A stretch of DNA of 64,000 bases from Acanthochlamys bracteata (GCA_019914995.1 CM034143.1:5309501-5373500); one strand, 5' to 3'. Counted from the first letter of the stretch, positions 36,629 to 47,608 are shown. Numbers and translations are program-made. The notes: generated by a model not told the origin, from the sequence alone.

Positions 36629-37172
36629 TAAGGGTGACAAAATATGACTCAGCTTGCAAATCTAATCCAACTCAAATTTGTTCAAATTTAGTTTGCATTT
36701 GAATTTAGTTGTGCTCGGATCAGTCTCAATTAACCTGATAATTGATCAAGTAAACTAAATAAAAATTTAGACTGAGTTTCAATCGATACGAAATTAATTC
36801 ATTACTTTATTTAATTACTTATACAGTATATATTATTATTTAAAATAATATAATAAATTTTGATTCAATATATATATTATATTTTGATTAATTTTTTAGT
36901 TATTTTATAAATTTTATCAAAATTAATTTTTCTTTTATTGATACCTAACAAATTTTATCTACTAATGTTAAAAATTAATTTTTAAAATTCTCATCCTACT
37001 AATTGTTTATTATTAACTAAATTGATCCGATTTAATCTGATTACTAACTAAATTAGATTTAAAATTAATAATTTTAAACAGTATAAATATATGGATCTAG
37101 ATCTAAATAATTTTGATTTAGTTAATATATACGTCGCTCGGACGTGACTGGTTAATCCATATGCCACCCCTA
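36629..37172. mobile_element. AGGGGTGGCA-type non-autonomous element (544 bp)
   Basis: Ends TAAGGGTGACAAAATATG and (other strand) TAGGGGTGGCATATGG match the intact relative at 43384-43938. A clear 8-bp duplication is not seen here, so the copy is old or its edges are off by a few bases. Confidence 0.55.
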
Positions 37173-37544
37173 GATCCATGATGTGAAATTTTCTTTGAAG
37201 CAAAGAAAATAGCATTCAAGGATGGATGGATGGCTTTTATGGACTCTTCTTTTTTTCTTTTAAGTTGGCATGATAAATACATTTATAGTAATATCATGGA
37301 ACCAATAATTCATTGATCGATGGATGGCTGTAAGGAGAAACACAACTAAAATGTAATACATAACTACTACATTGATCATTTACCTTTTACAGGTTACAAG
37401 ATGCTTCTCATAATCATGCAGAAACCACATGCTTCTCATAATCATGCAAAAATTTTGAAAGGCACACTGACTGCAATCATGAAGGCAAGGAGGGATATAT
37501 TTGCTGGAATTACGTGCATCTTCTAACTAAAACATCAACGTCGG

Positions 37545-39542
37545 TTACCTTCCGTGAACAGCCGAATTTGTGGTAGAAACATCTGAAGGATCCCAATCCA
37601 ATGCAGCACTATAAACTGCAGATAATGACACAAGAATTTCATCCGCAGTTGGTCGAGAAGCAGGGTCCCTTGATACACAATGCTTAGCCAGTTGAGCCAA
37701 AGTATAGGCCTGCTCGAAGGGGTAATTAGTATTCAGACAAGGATCCATAAATTCTCTCAACTTGCTCCTCACATCTTCTCCCCTGAGTATAGGATCAATC
37801 AACTGCCAGAGCAACTCCTCGCCTTTCTCATTACCTTCTTTAGCAAAAGCAGCTTCCTTACCAGACAAGAGTTCCAGTATGACAACTCCGAATGCAAACA
37901 CATCAAGCTTAGTAGTAACTAGTCCATGCTCAAGGTACTCAGGCGCCATGTACCCCTGAGTACCCACCACATGCGTGGTCAGCCTAACACTCTCTGACTC
38001 ATTCACAGGCCTTGCGAGGCCAAAATTGCCAATCTTTGCCCTGAACTCACTATCAAGAAGAATGTTACTACTCTTCAAGTCTTTGTGAACATATGGCGGA
38101 CTAGTGTAGTTGTGTAGATAGTTCAAGCCATCGGCTATGTCATATGCAACCTGCACCCTCTGCGTCCAGCTAAGGGATGCGCCACCACCAGAGTAGCCCT
38201 TATCAGTGCGGTGATGAAGCCAGTCAGTAAGAGAGCCTCTCTCAGCAAACTCATAAACAAGGTAAGTGTATCCTTCATGCAAGCATATACCAGAAAGCCT
38301 GATAATACTAGAATGATTGATTTTCTTAAGAATACCAATCTCCCCAGTAACATCTCCCTTGAGCCGTTTAATGGCTGCAGCATCGCCATGGATAGTGCCC
38401 CGATAAACAGACCCTTTGATCCTGTGTTGTTCATCAAATGACCCAGTAGCCTTTTCCAGCCCACTGAAATTGTACACTGCCAACGACTCCATAACATTCT
38501 TTAATTCATCAGATATCATCAAAGGTGCCGCGGTGGAAGAACTCTTCTTTCTACCAGTTTCTACAGAAGACGAGCTTTGTTTCTGCTTCTTGAGCAAAGC
38601 AGCACGGTTACGTCGCCTTTGCAGGAACCACCATAATGTAACCATTACTAGTAGAACAAACACAGACGCGCCAATGCCAACACCTATTGCAACACCCTTA
38701 TTACTACTACTACCTCCACCACTACCACTTGTAGCAGGAGCAGGAGGAGGAGGCGGAGGTAAAGGCGAAGCAGCTGTAACATTAATCGGTTCCGAAATCA
38801 ACGGAACTAACAAGGTAGTAAAAGGATAAATCGTATCACTAGCAGAAAGCGAATTCGCATCAAGAACAGCTTGTACACTCGAATTGAACCTCTTGGCTAT
38901 AGACGATACATAATCACCCCATGTAATCAAATAAGTAAGCAAGAATTTATACCCAGCACTAGTTTGATTCTTCGTAGGGCAGGCACACCTCACTGGCACA
39001 TTCAATGTTAGCCCTTGATACAAATTCCTAATTCCATGGTTGTTCTGCGCAATCAGTGCTTGGCAAGTAGTTAAACCTTGATAAGTATTATTTGCTATAG
39101 TGAAATAAGTCTCACCATGCTTGATAGTGTAGCTAGCATTGTGCTGGTAGTATGCTACACCTGAAATCTCTGAACAAGAACATGTAATTGGAACTAATAT
39201 ATCGCGATTAGCGGAGACTGTAGATACGTCGATGATTGAATTGAGAGTTGAAATGTTGCGAACGTCAGCGTTGAGAAGATAACCAATGTCTACAGGTGAG
39301 TTGTAGGATGGCGAACTTGATCGAAAGAGAAGATACGAAGTGCAAGATTTGGAATTTGTTGATCGGGAGTTGGTGGTGGTGTTGCAAGTGTAGCCAAGAA
39401 CAGATGAAGATGTTGATGAACATCCGAGTTGCTTGTTGTTTTCATATTCCTGTTGTCCATAAGCCATTCTGGAGAATCTGAAGCTGGTAACCGTGAAGAA
39501 GAAGAACAAGAACAAGAAGAAGGATTGATTTTGAATCGCCAT
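37545..39542 (-). CDS. LYK5: LYK5-type LysM receptor-like pseudokinase, copy 1 (665 aa)
   Basis: A plasma-membrane receptor of the LYK4/LYK5 group, which in Arabidopsis binds chitin oligomers and signals with CERK1. It is intronless, as is usual for the group. Order: signal peptide (residues 1 to about 29), three LysM modules joined by CxC pairs (CSC, then CAC; the third includes YLITWGDYVSSIAKRFN), a Pro-rich spacer (six Pro) and Gly/Ser stretch, a membrane span (VFVLLVMVTLWWFLQ), then a basic juxtamembrane region and the kinase-like domain. The glycine loop is lost (HRIKGSVYRG), Lys392 is kept (AAIKRLKGD), the catalytic loop reads HKDLKSSN (Asp488 kept, HRD Arg replaced by Lys), and DFG is NFG (Asn506), so metal binding should fail. 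It is expected to be an inactive kinase acting with an active partner. APE reads MAPEYLEHG. Confidence 0.95.
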   Translation of the reverse strand: MAIQNQSFFLFLFFFFTVTSFRFSRMAYGQQEYENNKQLGCSSTSSSVLGYTCNTTTNSRSTNSKSCTSYLLFRSSSPSYNSPVDIGYLLNADVRNISTLNSIIDVSTVSANRDILVPITCSCSEISGVAYYQHNASYTIKHGETYFTIANNTYQGLTTCQALIAQNNHGIRNLYQGLTLNVPVRCACPTKNQTSAGYKFLLTYLITWGDYVSSIAKRFNSSVQAVLDANSLSASDTIYPFTTLLVPLISEPINVTAASPLPPPPPPAPATSGSGGGSSSNKGVAIGVGIGASVFVLLVMVTLWWFLQRRRNRAALLKKQKQSSSSVETGRKKSSSTAAPLMISDELKNVMESLAVYNFSGLEKATGSFDEQHRIKGSVYRGTIHGDAAAIKRLKGDVTGEIGILKKINHSSIIRLSGICLHEGYTYLVYEFAERGSLTDWLHHRTDKGYSGGGASLSWTQRVQVAYDIADGLNYLHNYTSPPYVHKDLKSSNILLDSEFRAKIGNFGLARPVNESESVRLTTHVVGTQGYMAPEYLEHGLVTTKLDVFAFGVVILELLSGKEAAFAKEGNEKGEELLWQLIDPILRGEDVRSKLREFMDPCLNTNYPFEQAYTLAQLAKHCVSRDPASRPTADEILVSLSAVYSAALDWDPSDVSTTNSAVHGR

Positions 39543-39664
39543 GGAAAGAGAATTGAAGCTTTTTGGTTTGATTGATTGGGAAAGAAGATGAAGTGATTAT
39601 TCTTCTACAATCGGTTGACTAGATGGTCTATTTTTGTGAAGAAATATATTGCACGTATTTGTTG

Positions 39665-39670
39665 TTGACT
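39665..39670 (+). promoter_or_regulatory. W-box-like TTGACT upstream of LYK5 copy 1
   Basis: A WRKY-type core TTGACT about 125 bases before the ATG, within GTTGTTGACTT. The same words occur about 115 bases before the ATG of copy 2, so the site survived in both promoters. WRKY sites fit an immune receptor, but a single core is weak evidence. Confidence 0.4.
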
Positions 39671-40485
39671 TCTTTTTGTGTAGAATTATGTAGTCTTGTT
39701 TGTGAAACTAGATAGAAAGTATTACATGGAAGAATAATATAAGATTTTATTAATTTATTTAAAAAGAAAACAGTAAAATAATTGAATTAAGATTTGGATT
39801 CAGATAAGAATACAAGCTGGGACCCATTATTAGGTCTTCGTCAAGCCGTGTGAGAACTTGATTTAGAGAAACACTTTGGACGTGTTTACGATACTTCTGC
39901 AAACTCATTTTTTCAAATTCATTTTTAAAAAAACTAATTTAAAAAATTAAAATAAATTATATTTATTAAAAGTTTATTATTAAAATTAATATTATAATTT
40001 ATTTATAATATAAAATAATTATAAAAATATTATTTTTATTAAATATTTTAAATTTTTTAAAAAATTTATTCTGAAAAGTGAGCTTATAATCTAGTAAATA
40101 TGCCATTTTCTCGATGTAGGCGTGTTATCCTATTATATATACCAGCCCAGGGATCCACGCCAAATTCCTTCCGTTTTCTTTTCTATCGCTCGTTCATTTT
40201 CTTCTTTTTTAATTTTTTTCTTCTCTTTGACGGAGGTTTTCTTGTTACCAACGATTAACTTACGCGTTTGATATTACTTTTCCAAAAAAAAGTTTTTTAA
40301 TCTTTAATTTTATATTTTTAATATATTTTTTATAAGTATTTAGATAATTTATTTAAAAATATAAAAAAATTCTACATATTAAAAATTTTTATTATTTATT
40401 TTTAATATTTTTTTAGATAAAAAAATAAAACTTATTTTAAAAAATTTTTTTTATTTTAAAAAAACTTTCTTTTAAAAACTCCTAA

Positions 40486-40717
40486 ATATCTCGTTTGAAA
40501 TAGAACTTTTAGAGAAAAGGAAATATTCTTATTCTAAAATAAGATTTATTTTTTAATATAAGAAAATAATAAAGTTAAGCAATAAAAAATTTTACTACGT
40601 ATAACTTTTTTATATTTTCTAATTTTTTAAATAAATTTTTAAATATTTATAAAATATGTATTAAAAATATAAAATCAAAAATCAAAAAATTATTTTTGGA
40701 GAATGCCAAACGCCCCT
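40486..40717. mobile_element. GGGGCGTTTGG-type MITE with TAA duplication (232 bp)
   Basis: TAA flanks both sides. Ends ATATCTCGTTTGAAATAG and (other strand) AGGGGCGTTTGGCATTCTCC. Non-coding. Confidence 0.6.
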
Positions 40718-41146
40718 TAATACTACTAGCAAAACAAAACCAGCTCTTCCAAAATCAATAATAGTGTCAAAAAAAATCTTGTGACTAAAACCAAAATAAT
40801 AAAAAATTACAGTAATTTATGTGAAAAGTTCTCACTAATTTAACAAAATATGAACCGTATAAAGAAATCTCAACCACTAATAAGAAGTTATACCTTTCCA
40901 TTACTTTCGAAAAAATACCAAATGCTCTCTTATCTAAATAAAAACATTCTGCTAATAGTAAGTAGTACAAGAAAATATATAGTATAAGAAAATTTTCGCA
41001 AACGTCACATATATCATATAATGCTCAGTGCATGCGTATTCGTCGCTACTAGTAACGCTACTACATATATATCTTTCGATTCTCACACAGCAATTATTGC
41101 ACACCGTTATGGATTGTTGCAACAAGGTCACTATCATAGCTATATT

Positions 41147-41764
41147 CATAGTTATAAAAATCAGACCCAACATTGAATCAAAAAATTGTCCGAATCAACG
41201 GATCACGGATTGACTCGTCGGATCAATGTGTTGAACCGTTATGTTTAAAATACTAAAGTGTTGACGGTAGTGCAAACACTTATTCTTTCAAAAGAAAAAA
41301 TAATAAATTTTTTCTTTATTAGAAGGCATAAAAAAAAAATAAACTAACAAAAAAATATTTTAACTAATAAACTTTAAAAGAAATTTTTTGATTTAAAATA
41401 ATTTTGTTATTTTTCTTACAATTTAACAAAATTAGTAATATAAAAACTTAAAAATCACTAATAATAAATATGTACAAATAAAATATAAAAACTTATTTTT
41501 TTGCATTATCACATCCAAATATAAAATCTAAACTACATATTATATTTCAATATAAAGCTACTAATAATATTTTTATATTAATATATCACAATTTTAAATT
41601 TTTTAAAATTTAATTTAACACGGTTCGATCCGGACGAGCGGATTGACCGGATCGAAGCGGGTCGATTATATAAACAGTTTTATAATAAATTTGGACCGGT
41701 TTACGCTCCGGATCGACGGTTTACGGGTTGACCCGGACGGGCCGGTCCGGATTTTATAACTATG
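41147..41764. mobile_element. hAT-like non-autonomous element (618 bp)
   Basis: Perfect 13-bp ends CATAGTTATAAAA / TTTTATAACTATG. Flanks GCTATATT and GCTATACC agree at 6 of 8 positions, as for an older duplication. Subterminal CCGGTCCGGAT and GGATTGAC words match the copies at 19222 and 63007. Confidence 0.88.
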
Positions 41765-41932
41765 GCTATACCAGTATTCTTAGATTCGAACCGGACTGTT
41801 TTGGTCGACCCAGAACTAAAATCGATCAGGGTCTTGAAATGAACTACATGCTCGTGTCAACTCGAGTTGGGGCTAAAAACAAGGAATACATGATTGACTT
41901 GGTTGGGCAACGCATCCTCGTCTCTTTTCTTC

Positions 41933-42192
41933 GGGAGTGTTTGGTGCAGCGTTTCAAACGCTGCTTATCAACTTTTTTTCATTTTATATTTTTTAATACA
42001 TATTTTATGAATATATAAAAAATTTATTTAAAAATTTAGAAATTGTAGAAAAATTCTACGGAGTGAGATCTTTTTACTGCATATTTTTATTATTTTTTTA
42101 AAAGTTAAAAAGTAGAGCTTATTTTTTTAAAAATACAAAAATATTTTCTATTTCAGAAAAGTTTCATTTCATAAGCACTCCCAAACGCCTCC
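41933..42192. mobile_element. GGGGCGTTTGG-type MITE (260 bp)
   Basis: Ends GGGAGTGTTTGGTGCAGCG and (other strand) GGAGGCGTTTGGGAGTGC, with the family's AT-rich interior (TACGGAGTGAGATCTTTTTA motif). No clear duplication. Confidence 0.6.
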
Positions 42193-43139
42193 GAATTCTT
42201 CATCTAGATATAGATTTTATTCTTCGGCTTTGGCTCTTCGCTCGCTGTCATTGCTGCTCCTATCCAATCGAATTCGTCGCTCCATTTCTTTAGTTTCATC
42301 ACTTCGTCGCTAGGTTTGCCGAATTCGTCGCCTCAACTACAATACCATTGCTCTGGCTTCGTTGAATTCTTGATTTCATCAATGTCCTCCCTATCATCAC
42401 ACTGCTCCACCCTAACATCACTCTGCTCCGCCTACGATTTCAGTCTACTTGTGTATTTTTTATTTAATTTGGTACTATTTGAAGCTATTTTTTGTCAAAC
42501 TTGGTGTTTTTTACTGGATTTGTTAATTGAGCTTCAAATTATAAGATTAGGAAGAAATAGTCGGCGATGAAAGATCGGATTCCTTTTGAGATTTGTGTTG
42601 TGTAGGTAAACTAAACGCCATTGCAGCCTAATAAAATTGCAAAAGCTAGAGATGCTGGAGATTGAGACTAACCTACACAATAAACACAAGTTGGTCGATT
42701 TATGCAGCGGTCTAACTAGCTGATCCAGTTGGTCGGACCACGAATAGTCGACTCTGAGAGAATTTCAGATCGAAGTCTGGGTGGATTACGCCTACATTGA
42801 GCCACACAATGGCTGTGCTTCTATTCTTCAATCTCACACATGATTAAATCTAATTAGCTCACTTAATAAGATTAATATATGGGCTAATCTAATTTGGCAA
42901 ACAAATTAGACAAGAAATTTGTAATCTTGACACTAGCATCACTCAAGATTTCTCTCCGAAGTTTGTTTAGCCAAATTCTTTCGTACTTGTATACTTTGGG
43001 CTAAAAAGCTCTGACCTTTTATAATGTTTGCAACATATAATATTTATCATATGGCAATTACATTTTGTGATAGTGAAGCCAAGGTAGTACCCTTTTAACT
43101 AACTTTTGTTCTTTTAATCAATTCAGCAGCAAATAATCA

Positions 43140-44150
43140 AATCAACATCAAGCACAGTGATGAAAACTTTTCAAACGAAGAATCGCAGCGAATAAAGACG
43201 ACAAAGACAAATAAGTTCGGAGACGATCGGAGGCTATGAACGGCGACGAAGACAGATCGAAAGCATAGCAACCAGCAAGCAACACGAAGGCGACGAGATT
43301 AGACGGTTGATTCGGCGGAAGTAGATCCGAGCGCAAGAATACGAGATCAAATCAGGCTCCGAACAATCGAATACAGCGAAAATTAGGAGTGGCAATTTTC
43401 GACCCGACCCGCGAATCCGATTCGAAACTGATCCAAAAAAATCGGCTTCGGATTAAATCTTAGACGGATTTGGATCAATTTCAAATCGACCAAAAAATTA
43501 AATAATTTCGGATCGGATTCGGATTGATTCGAAATTGATCCTTTTAACTATTTGTATAATATATATTACTTAAGATTAGAAAATAATAGCAAAAATTTTG
43601 AATTAATTTACATATATATATTTCTTAACTTATTCTAATTTAACTAATTTTTATTTAATTTATAAATTTTATCAAAATTAATAATTTTCTTTTTATATAT
43701 ACAATAATTAATAATTTATATATATCATTATTAGAAATTACTATTTATAATTTTTATTTTAATAATTTTATTTATTAAATAGATCGATCCGAATTTAATC
43801 CGGTTATTAAATAGGTTGGATTATAATTGATAATTTTGATTCATATAAATAAATAGATCAAATTAGAATTGAATAATTTTGATACGGTTATTATAAGTCG
43901 ATCGAAAACCAATCTATATATTCAAATTGTCACACCTAGCGAAAATAGCAAACCAGAAGCGACTGCTTTTGATACCATATGAACAAATAAAATAAACTAA
44001 ACGGAGGGTCACTGACAGTGACGCCACCGGAGCAGCCGCCCCTTGCAACAAACCAAAGCACACAGCAAAAGGAGGCTAAAAACTTGTTTCATTAGGTTTC
44101 TTTGAGGCTTATATAAGTTTACATCAAAAGACTAATATATCCTAACAACA
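43140..44150 (-). mobile_element. Ty1-copia-type LTR retrotransposon remnant (5' LTR, primer site and leader)
   Basis: On the minus strand a short LTR (about 44150 to 43980) begins TGTTGTTAGGATAT, has a TATA box CTTATATAAG (44109-44118) and ends TTTGTTCA. Next comes ATGGTATCAAAAGC, close to the tRNA-Met primer-binding site TGGTATCAGAGC used by many plant copia elements. A GC-richer leader (to about 43140) follows, interrupted by the element at 43384-43938. No gag, integrase, reverse transcriptase or second LTR was found, so this is a truncated or TRIM-like copy. The left boundary is uncertain. Confidence 0.45.
43384..43938. mobile_element. AGGGGTGGCA-type non-autonomous element (555 bp)
   Basis: A perfect 8-bp duplication GCGAAAAT (43376-43383 and 43939-43946) flanks ends TAGGAGTGGCAA and (other strand) TAGGTGTGACAA. 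The left subterminal part has repeated CGGATT/GATCC words. Non-coding; the 8-bp duplication suggests a hAT origin. It interrupts the copia-type remnant. Confidence 0.85.
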
Positions 44151-44834
44151 CTAATAATTTTACATCATCTAACATCTTCTGCTAGTTCCGATAATTCCAA
44201 CCAAGTATGGCATCCAAGTATAGCGCTGGTTGTACTAGTAGCAGAAGAAGAGCATTTACAGATGACGGTGTTTTGATGATTTGCCGAGCTATTTGAAGAG
44301 ATTTTTTAAGTACTTGAAGTTGTTGTCGATGATTCCTGAATGTTGATGAAAAAGTTGATCTTCCCATGCTGCCACAAGTTCTAAGAGCAATCCCTCCGAT
44401 GCATTTGTTAGCTCCATCGGAAAATGTATAAGAAGAAGAAGAAGATATTAGGAGGCTACCTGCTTCGTCCGTGTATCACTGGCACGGTTGACATATATTT
44501 TGCGATCAGGCATCGCTTGCCATCATCATATTTTTCTCTTTTCTGATACATATCGAATAGAATGCTTTTGTTGCATTCTATAAAGATCAATGACATAACA
44601 TGTATGATACGTATGTATTCTATAAGGTTGTCTATGAAGGGGTGACCAGATATGGAGCCGAGTATAGACAAGTATGCAGGAAATCACATCCTTCTCAGAA
44701 TCACACAAAATATTGAACGTCACACTGATTACAATCATGAAGGCCCAGGAGGAATATCTCAGACCGCAGCACAATTGAAGATAACTTCTTTCAATAGAAT
44801 TACATGCATCTTCTAACTAAAACATCAACATCGG

Positions 44835-46820
44835 TTACCTTCCGTGAACAGCCGAATTTGTGTTAGAAACATCTGAAGGGTCCCAATCCAATGCAGCACT
44901 ATAAACTGCAGACAATGACACAAGAATCTCATCCGCAGTTGGTCGAGAAGCAGGGTCCCTTGATACACAGCGCTTAGCCAGTTGAGCCAAAGTATAGGCC
45001 TGCTCGAAGGGGTAATTAGTATTCAGACAAGGATCCATAAATTCTCTCAACTTGCTCCTCGCATCCTCTCCCCTGAGTATAGGATCAATCAACTGCCAGA
45101 GCAACTCCTCGCCTTTCTCATTACCTTCTTTAGCAAAAGCAGCTTCCTTACCAGACAAGAGTTCCAGCACCACAACTCCAAAAGCAAACACATCAAGCTT
45201 AGTAGTAACTAGTCCATGCTCAAGGTACTCAGGTGCCATGTACCCCTGAGTACCCACCACATGCGTGGTCAGCCTGACACTCTCTGACTCATTCACAGGC
45301 CTTGCGAGGCCAAAATTGCCAATCTTTGCCCTGAACTCACTATCAAGAAGAATGTTACTACTCTTCAAATCTTTGTGAACATATGGCGGACTAGTGTAGT
45401 TGTGTAGATAGTTCAAGCCATCAGCTACGTCATATGCAACCTGCACCCTTTGCGTCCAGCTAAGGAATGCGCCACCACTAGAGTAGTCCTTATCAGCACG
45501 GTGATGAAGCCAGTCAGTAAGAGAGCCTCTCTCAGCAAACTCATAAACAAGGTAAGTGTGTCCTTCATGCAAGCATATACCAGAAAGCCTGGTAACACTA
45601 GAATGATTGATGTTCTTAAGAATACCAATCTCCCCAGTAACATCTCCCTTGAGCCGTTTAATGGCTGCAGCATCGCCATTGATAGTGCCCCGATAAACAG
45701 ACCCTTTGATCCTGTGTTGTTCATCAAATGACCCAGTAGCCTTTTCCAGCTCACTGAAATTGTACACTGCCAACGACTCCATAACATTCTTAATTTCATC
45801 AGATATCATTAAAGGCACCGCGGTGGAAGAACTCTTCTTTCTACCAGTTTCTACAGAAGACGAGCTTTGCTTTTTCTTCTTGAGCAAAGCAGCACGGTTA
45901 CGTCGCCTTTGCAGGAACCACCATAATGTAACCATTACTAGTAGAACAAACACAGACGCGCCAATGCCAACACCTATTGCAATACCCTTATTACTACTAC
46001 TACCTCCACCACTACCACTTGTAGCAGGAGCAGGAGGAGGAGGTGGAGGTAAAGGTGAAGCAGCTGTGACATTAATCGGTTCCGAAACCAAAGGAACTAA
46101 CAAGGTAGTAAAAGGATAAATCGTATCACCAGCAGAAAGCGAATTCGCATCAAGAACTGCTTGTACACTCGAATTAAACCTCTTGGCTATAGAGGGTACA
46201 TCATCACCCCATGTAATCAAATAAGCAAGCAAGAATTTATACCCAGCACTAGTTTGATTCTTTGTAGGGCAAGCACACCTCACTGGCACATTAATAATTA
46301 GCCCTGGAGACAAACCATTAGCCCTGAAGCTGTTCTGCGCAATCAGTGCTTGACAAGTAGTTAAACCTTGATAAGTATTATTTGCTATAGCGAAATAAGT
46401 CTCACCAGTTTGCTTGATAGTGTAGCTAGCATTGTGCTGGTAGAATCCTACTGAACAAGAACATGTAATTGGAACTAAAATATCGCGATTACCGGATGCT
46501 GTAGATGTGTCGTCGATTGAATTGAGAGTTGAAATGTTGCGAACGTCGGCGTTGAGAAGATAACCAATGTCTACAGGTGAATTGTAGGATGGTGAACTTG
46601 ATCGAAAGAGAAGATACGAAGTGCAAGATTGGGAATTTGATCGGGAGTTGCTGGTGGTGTTGCAAGTGTAGCCAAGGACAGATGAAGATGTTGATGAACA
46701 GTTGAGCTGCTGATTGTTTTCGTATCCCTGTTGTCCATAAGCCATTCTGAAGAACCTGAAGCTGGTAACGGTGGAAAAGAAGAACAAGAACATGATGAAG
46801 GATTGATTTTGAATCGCCAT
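44835..46820 (-). CDS. LYK5: LYK5-type LysM receptor-like pseudokinase, copy 2 (661 aa)
   Basis: Close paralogue of the copy at 37545-39542, with the same intronless design: signal peptide, three LysM modules with CSC and CAC pairs, Pro/Gly/Ser spacer, one membrane span and a kinase-like domain. The pseudokinase signature is the same: degraded glycine loop, Lys388 kept, HKDLKSSN with Asp484 kept, NFG (Asn502) in place of DFG. Compared with copy 1, the cytosolic part is nearly unchanged, while the ectodomain shows most of the replacements and short indels (for example SCSVGFYQHN against SCSEISGVAYYQHN, SFRANGLSPGL against NHGIRNLYQGL, TWGDDVPSIA against TWGDYVSSIA). Both frames are intact, so both may be functional. 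Confidence 0.95.
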   Translation of the reverse strand: MAIQNQSFIMFLFFFSTVTSFRFFRMAYGQQGYENNQQLNCSSTSSSVLGYTCNTTSNSRSNSQSCTSYLLFRSSSPSYNSPVDIGYLLNADVRNISTLNSIDDTSTASGNRDILVPITCSCSVGFYQHNASYTIKQTGETYFAIANNTYQGLTTCQALIAQNSFRANGLSPGLIINVPVRCACPTKNQTSAGYKFLLAYLITWGDDVPSIAKRFNSSVQAVLDANSLSAGDTIYPFTTLLVPLVSEPINVTAASPLPPPPPPAPATSGSGGGSSSNKGIAIGVGIGASVFVLLVMVTLWWFLQRRRNRAALLKKKKQSSSSVETGRKKSSSTAVPLMISDEIKNVMESLAVYNFSELEKATGSFDEQHRIKGSVYRGTINGDAAAIKRLKGDVTGEIGILKNINHSSVTRLSGICLHEGHTYLVYEFAERGSLTDWLHHRADKDYSSGGAFLSWTQRVQVAYDVADGLNYLHNYTSPPYVHKDLKSSNILLDSEFRAKIGNFGLARPVNESESVRLTTHVVGTQGYMAPEYLEHGLVTTKLDVFAFGVVVLELLSGKEAAFAKEGNEKGEELLWQLIDPILRGEDARSKLREFMDPCLNTNYPFEQAYTLAQLAKRCVSRDPASRPTADEILVSLSAVYSAALDWDPSDVSNTNSAVHGR

Positions 46821-46933
46821 GGATAGAGAATTGCAGCTTTTGGGTTTGATCGATTCGGGTAAGAAGAGGAAGTAATATTTAATCTTCTATAATCAATTCA
46901 TTGAATGGTCGATTGTTTTGCGCGTATTGGTTG

Positions 46934-46939
46934 TTGACT
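46934..46939 (+). promoter_or_regulatory. W-box-like TTGACT upstream of LYK5 copy 2
   Basis: Same TTGTTGACTT context as at 39665, about 115 bases before the ATG. Kept in both paralogous promoters. Confidence 0.4.
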
Positions 46940-47240
46940 TTCTTTTGTGAAGTCTCTGACTAAGAAAAGATGAAGCTTCTAAACGGGTTTTGGATTTGGA
47001 ACTTGATAGATCATATCCATTATCCATTTTAACATATGACAATCTTATTATTAGAAAATAGAAGTAGTAGTAAAGTTGTGTAGCTTTATGTAAATTTATA
47101 GAAATTAGTAGCTGGGAGAATTTTTTAATTAATTTTCTTAAAGGAAAAGATGGATAGAATAAATTTTGGATTTTGGATAATAACTACAAACCCCGACCCG
47201 TATCAGGTCTCAGTCAAAACCATGTGAAAACTTGAGAAGG

Positions 47241-47608
47241 AAAGAAGGAGACGTGACAGACTTGTCAAACACAGATGAAGAACGAACCTGCCGCCAACCT
47301 TTTAAGAAAATCAACTTCACTCCAGAAATGGGCCTCCGTTGTTTTGTCTTCTTCTTGTAAATTGTATTTTTATTTTTATTTTCTTTTGTTGCTTCTCTTA
47401 GCAAACTATTGAAAATTATTTGCAGTAATTGTTTTGCATCAATCAAATAAACAAGATTCAATGATAGTTGATGCCAAAGCAAGGAGAGACCATTGATTAC
47501 TTATCCAATCAATCATTGATGAAAAAAAGTTACATATTTATTTTAACATTAATGTAGAAATTAAATGAATAAATGAAAGAATAAAAATGAATGAAGAAAT
47601 AAACTCAA
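47241..47608. other. Short spacer between LYK5 copy 2 and the CML gene
   Basis: Presumed distal promoter of the LYK5 copy and 3' UTR of the CML gene; nothing else seen. Confidence 0.5.

Larger units (their letters stand above)
34197..37429. other. Intergenic: PADRE promoter, AT-rich repeats, no further gene
   Basis: About 34200-34450 is presumed promoter. The long minus-strand ORF at 35471-35944 is low-complexity (Phe/Leu/Ser/Lys-rich) with no domain and was not accepted. A 9-bp perfect inverted repeat with a 7-base loop (CTGGTCTTC...GAAGACCAG) is at about 35312-35336. A GGGTGGCA-type element is listed separately. Confidence 0.5.
37430..39870. repeat. Copy 1 of the LYK5 segmental duplication
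   Basis: The similarity with 44690-47240 covers the whole coding region and continues into both flanks: about 110 bases of 3' flank (ending in a shared stretch with AACTAAAACATCAAC) and roughly 330 bases of upstream DNA. The duplication thus carried the promoter. Confidence 0.75.
39871..44689. other. Repeat-filled spacer between the two LYK5 copies
   Basis: No gene is supported. It contains MITEs (40486, 41933, and an unbounded one at about 40260-40480), a hAT-like element (41147), a copia-type LTR remnant with an element inside it (43140-44150), and about 42200-42850 of moderately GC-rich, unassigned DNA. Small ORFs here have no recognisable domain. Confidence 0.6.
44690..47240. repeat. Copy 2 of the LYK5 segmental duplication
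   Basis: Partner of 37430-39870 in the same orientation. Similarity fades about 330-400 bases upstream of the ATG (shared CAGTCAAAACCATGTGAAAA-like block near 47210, against TCGTCAAGCCGTGTGAGAAC near 39840). Confidence 0.75.

Noticed and set aside
41728-42018. 96-residue plus-strand ORF
   Set aside because: Straddles the right end of a hAT-like element and the left end of a MITE; composition-driven.
43148-43336. 62-residue minus-strand ORF considered as copia gag start
   Set aside because: Falls in the leader-like part behind the primer site; no zinc knuckle or gag similarity.
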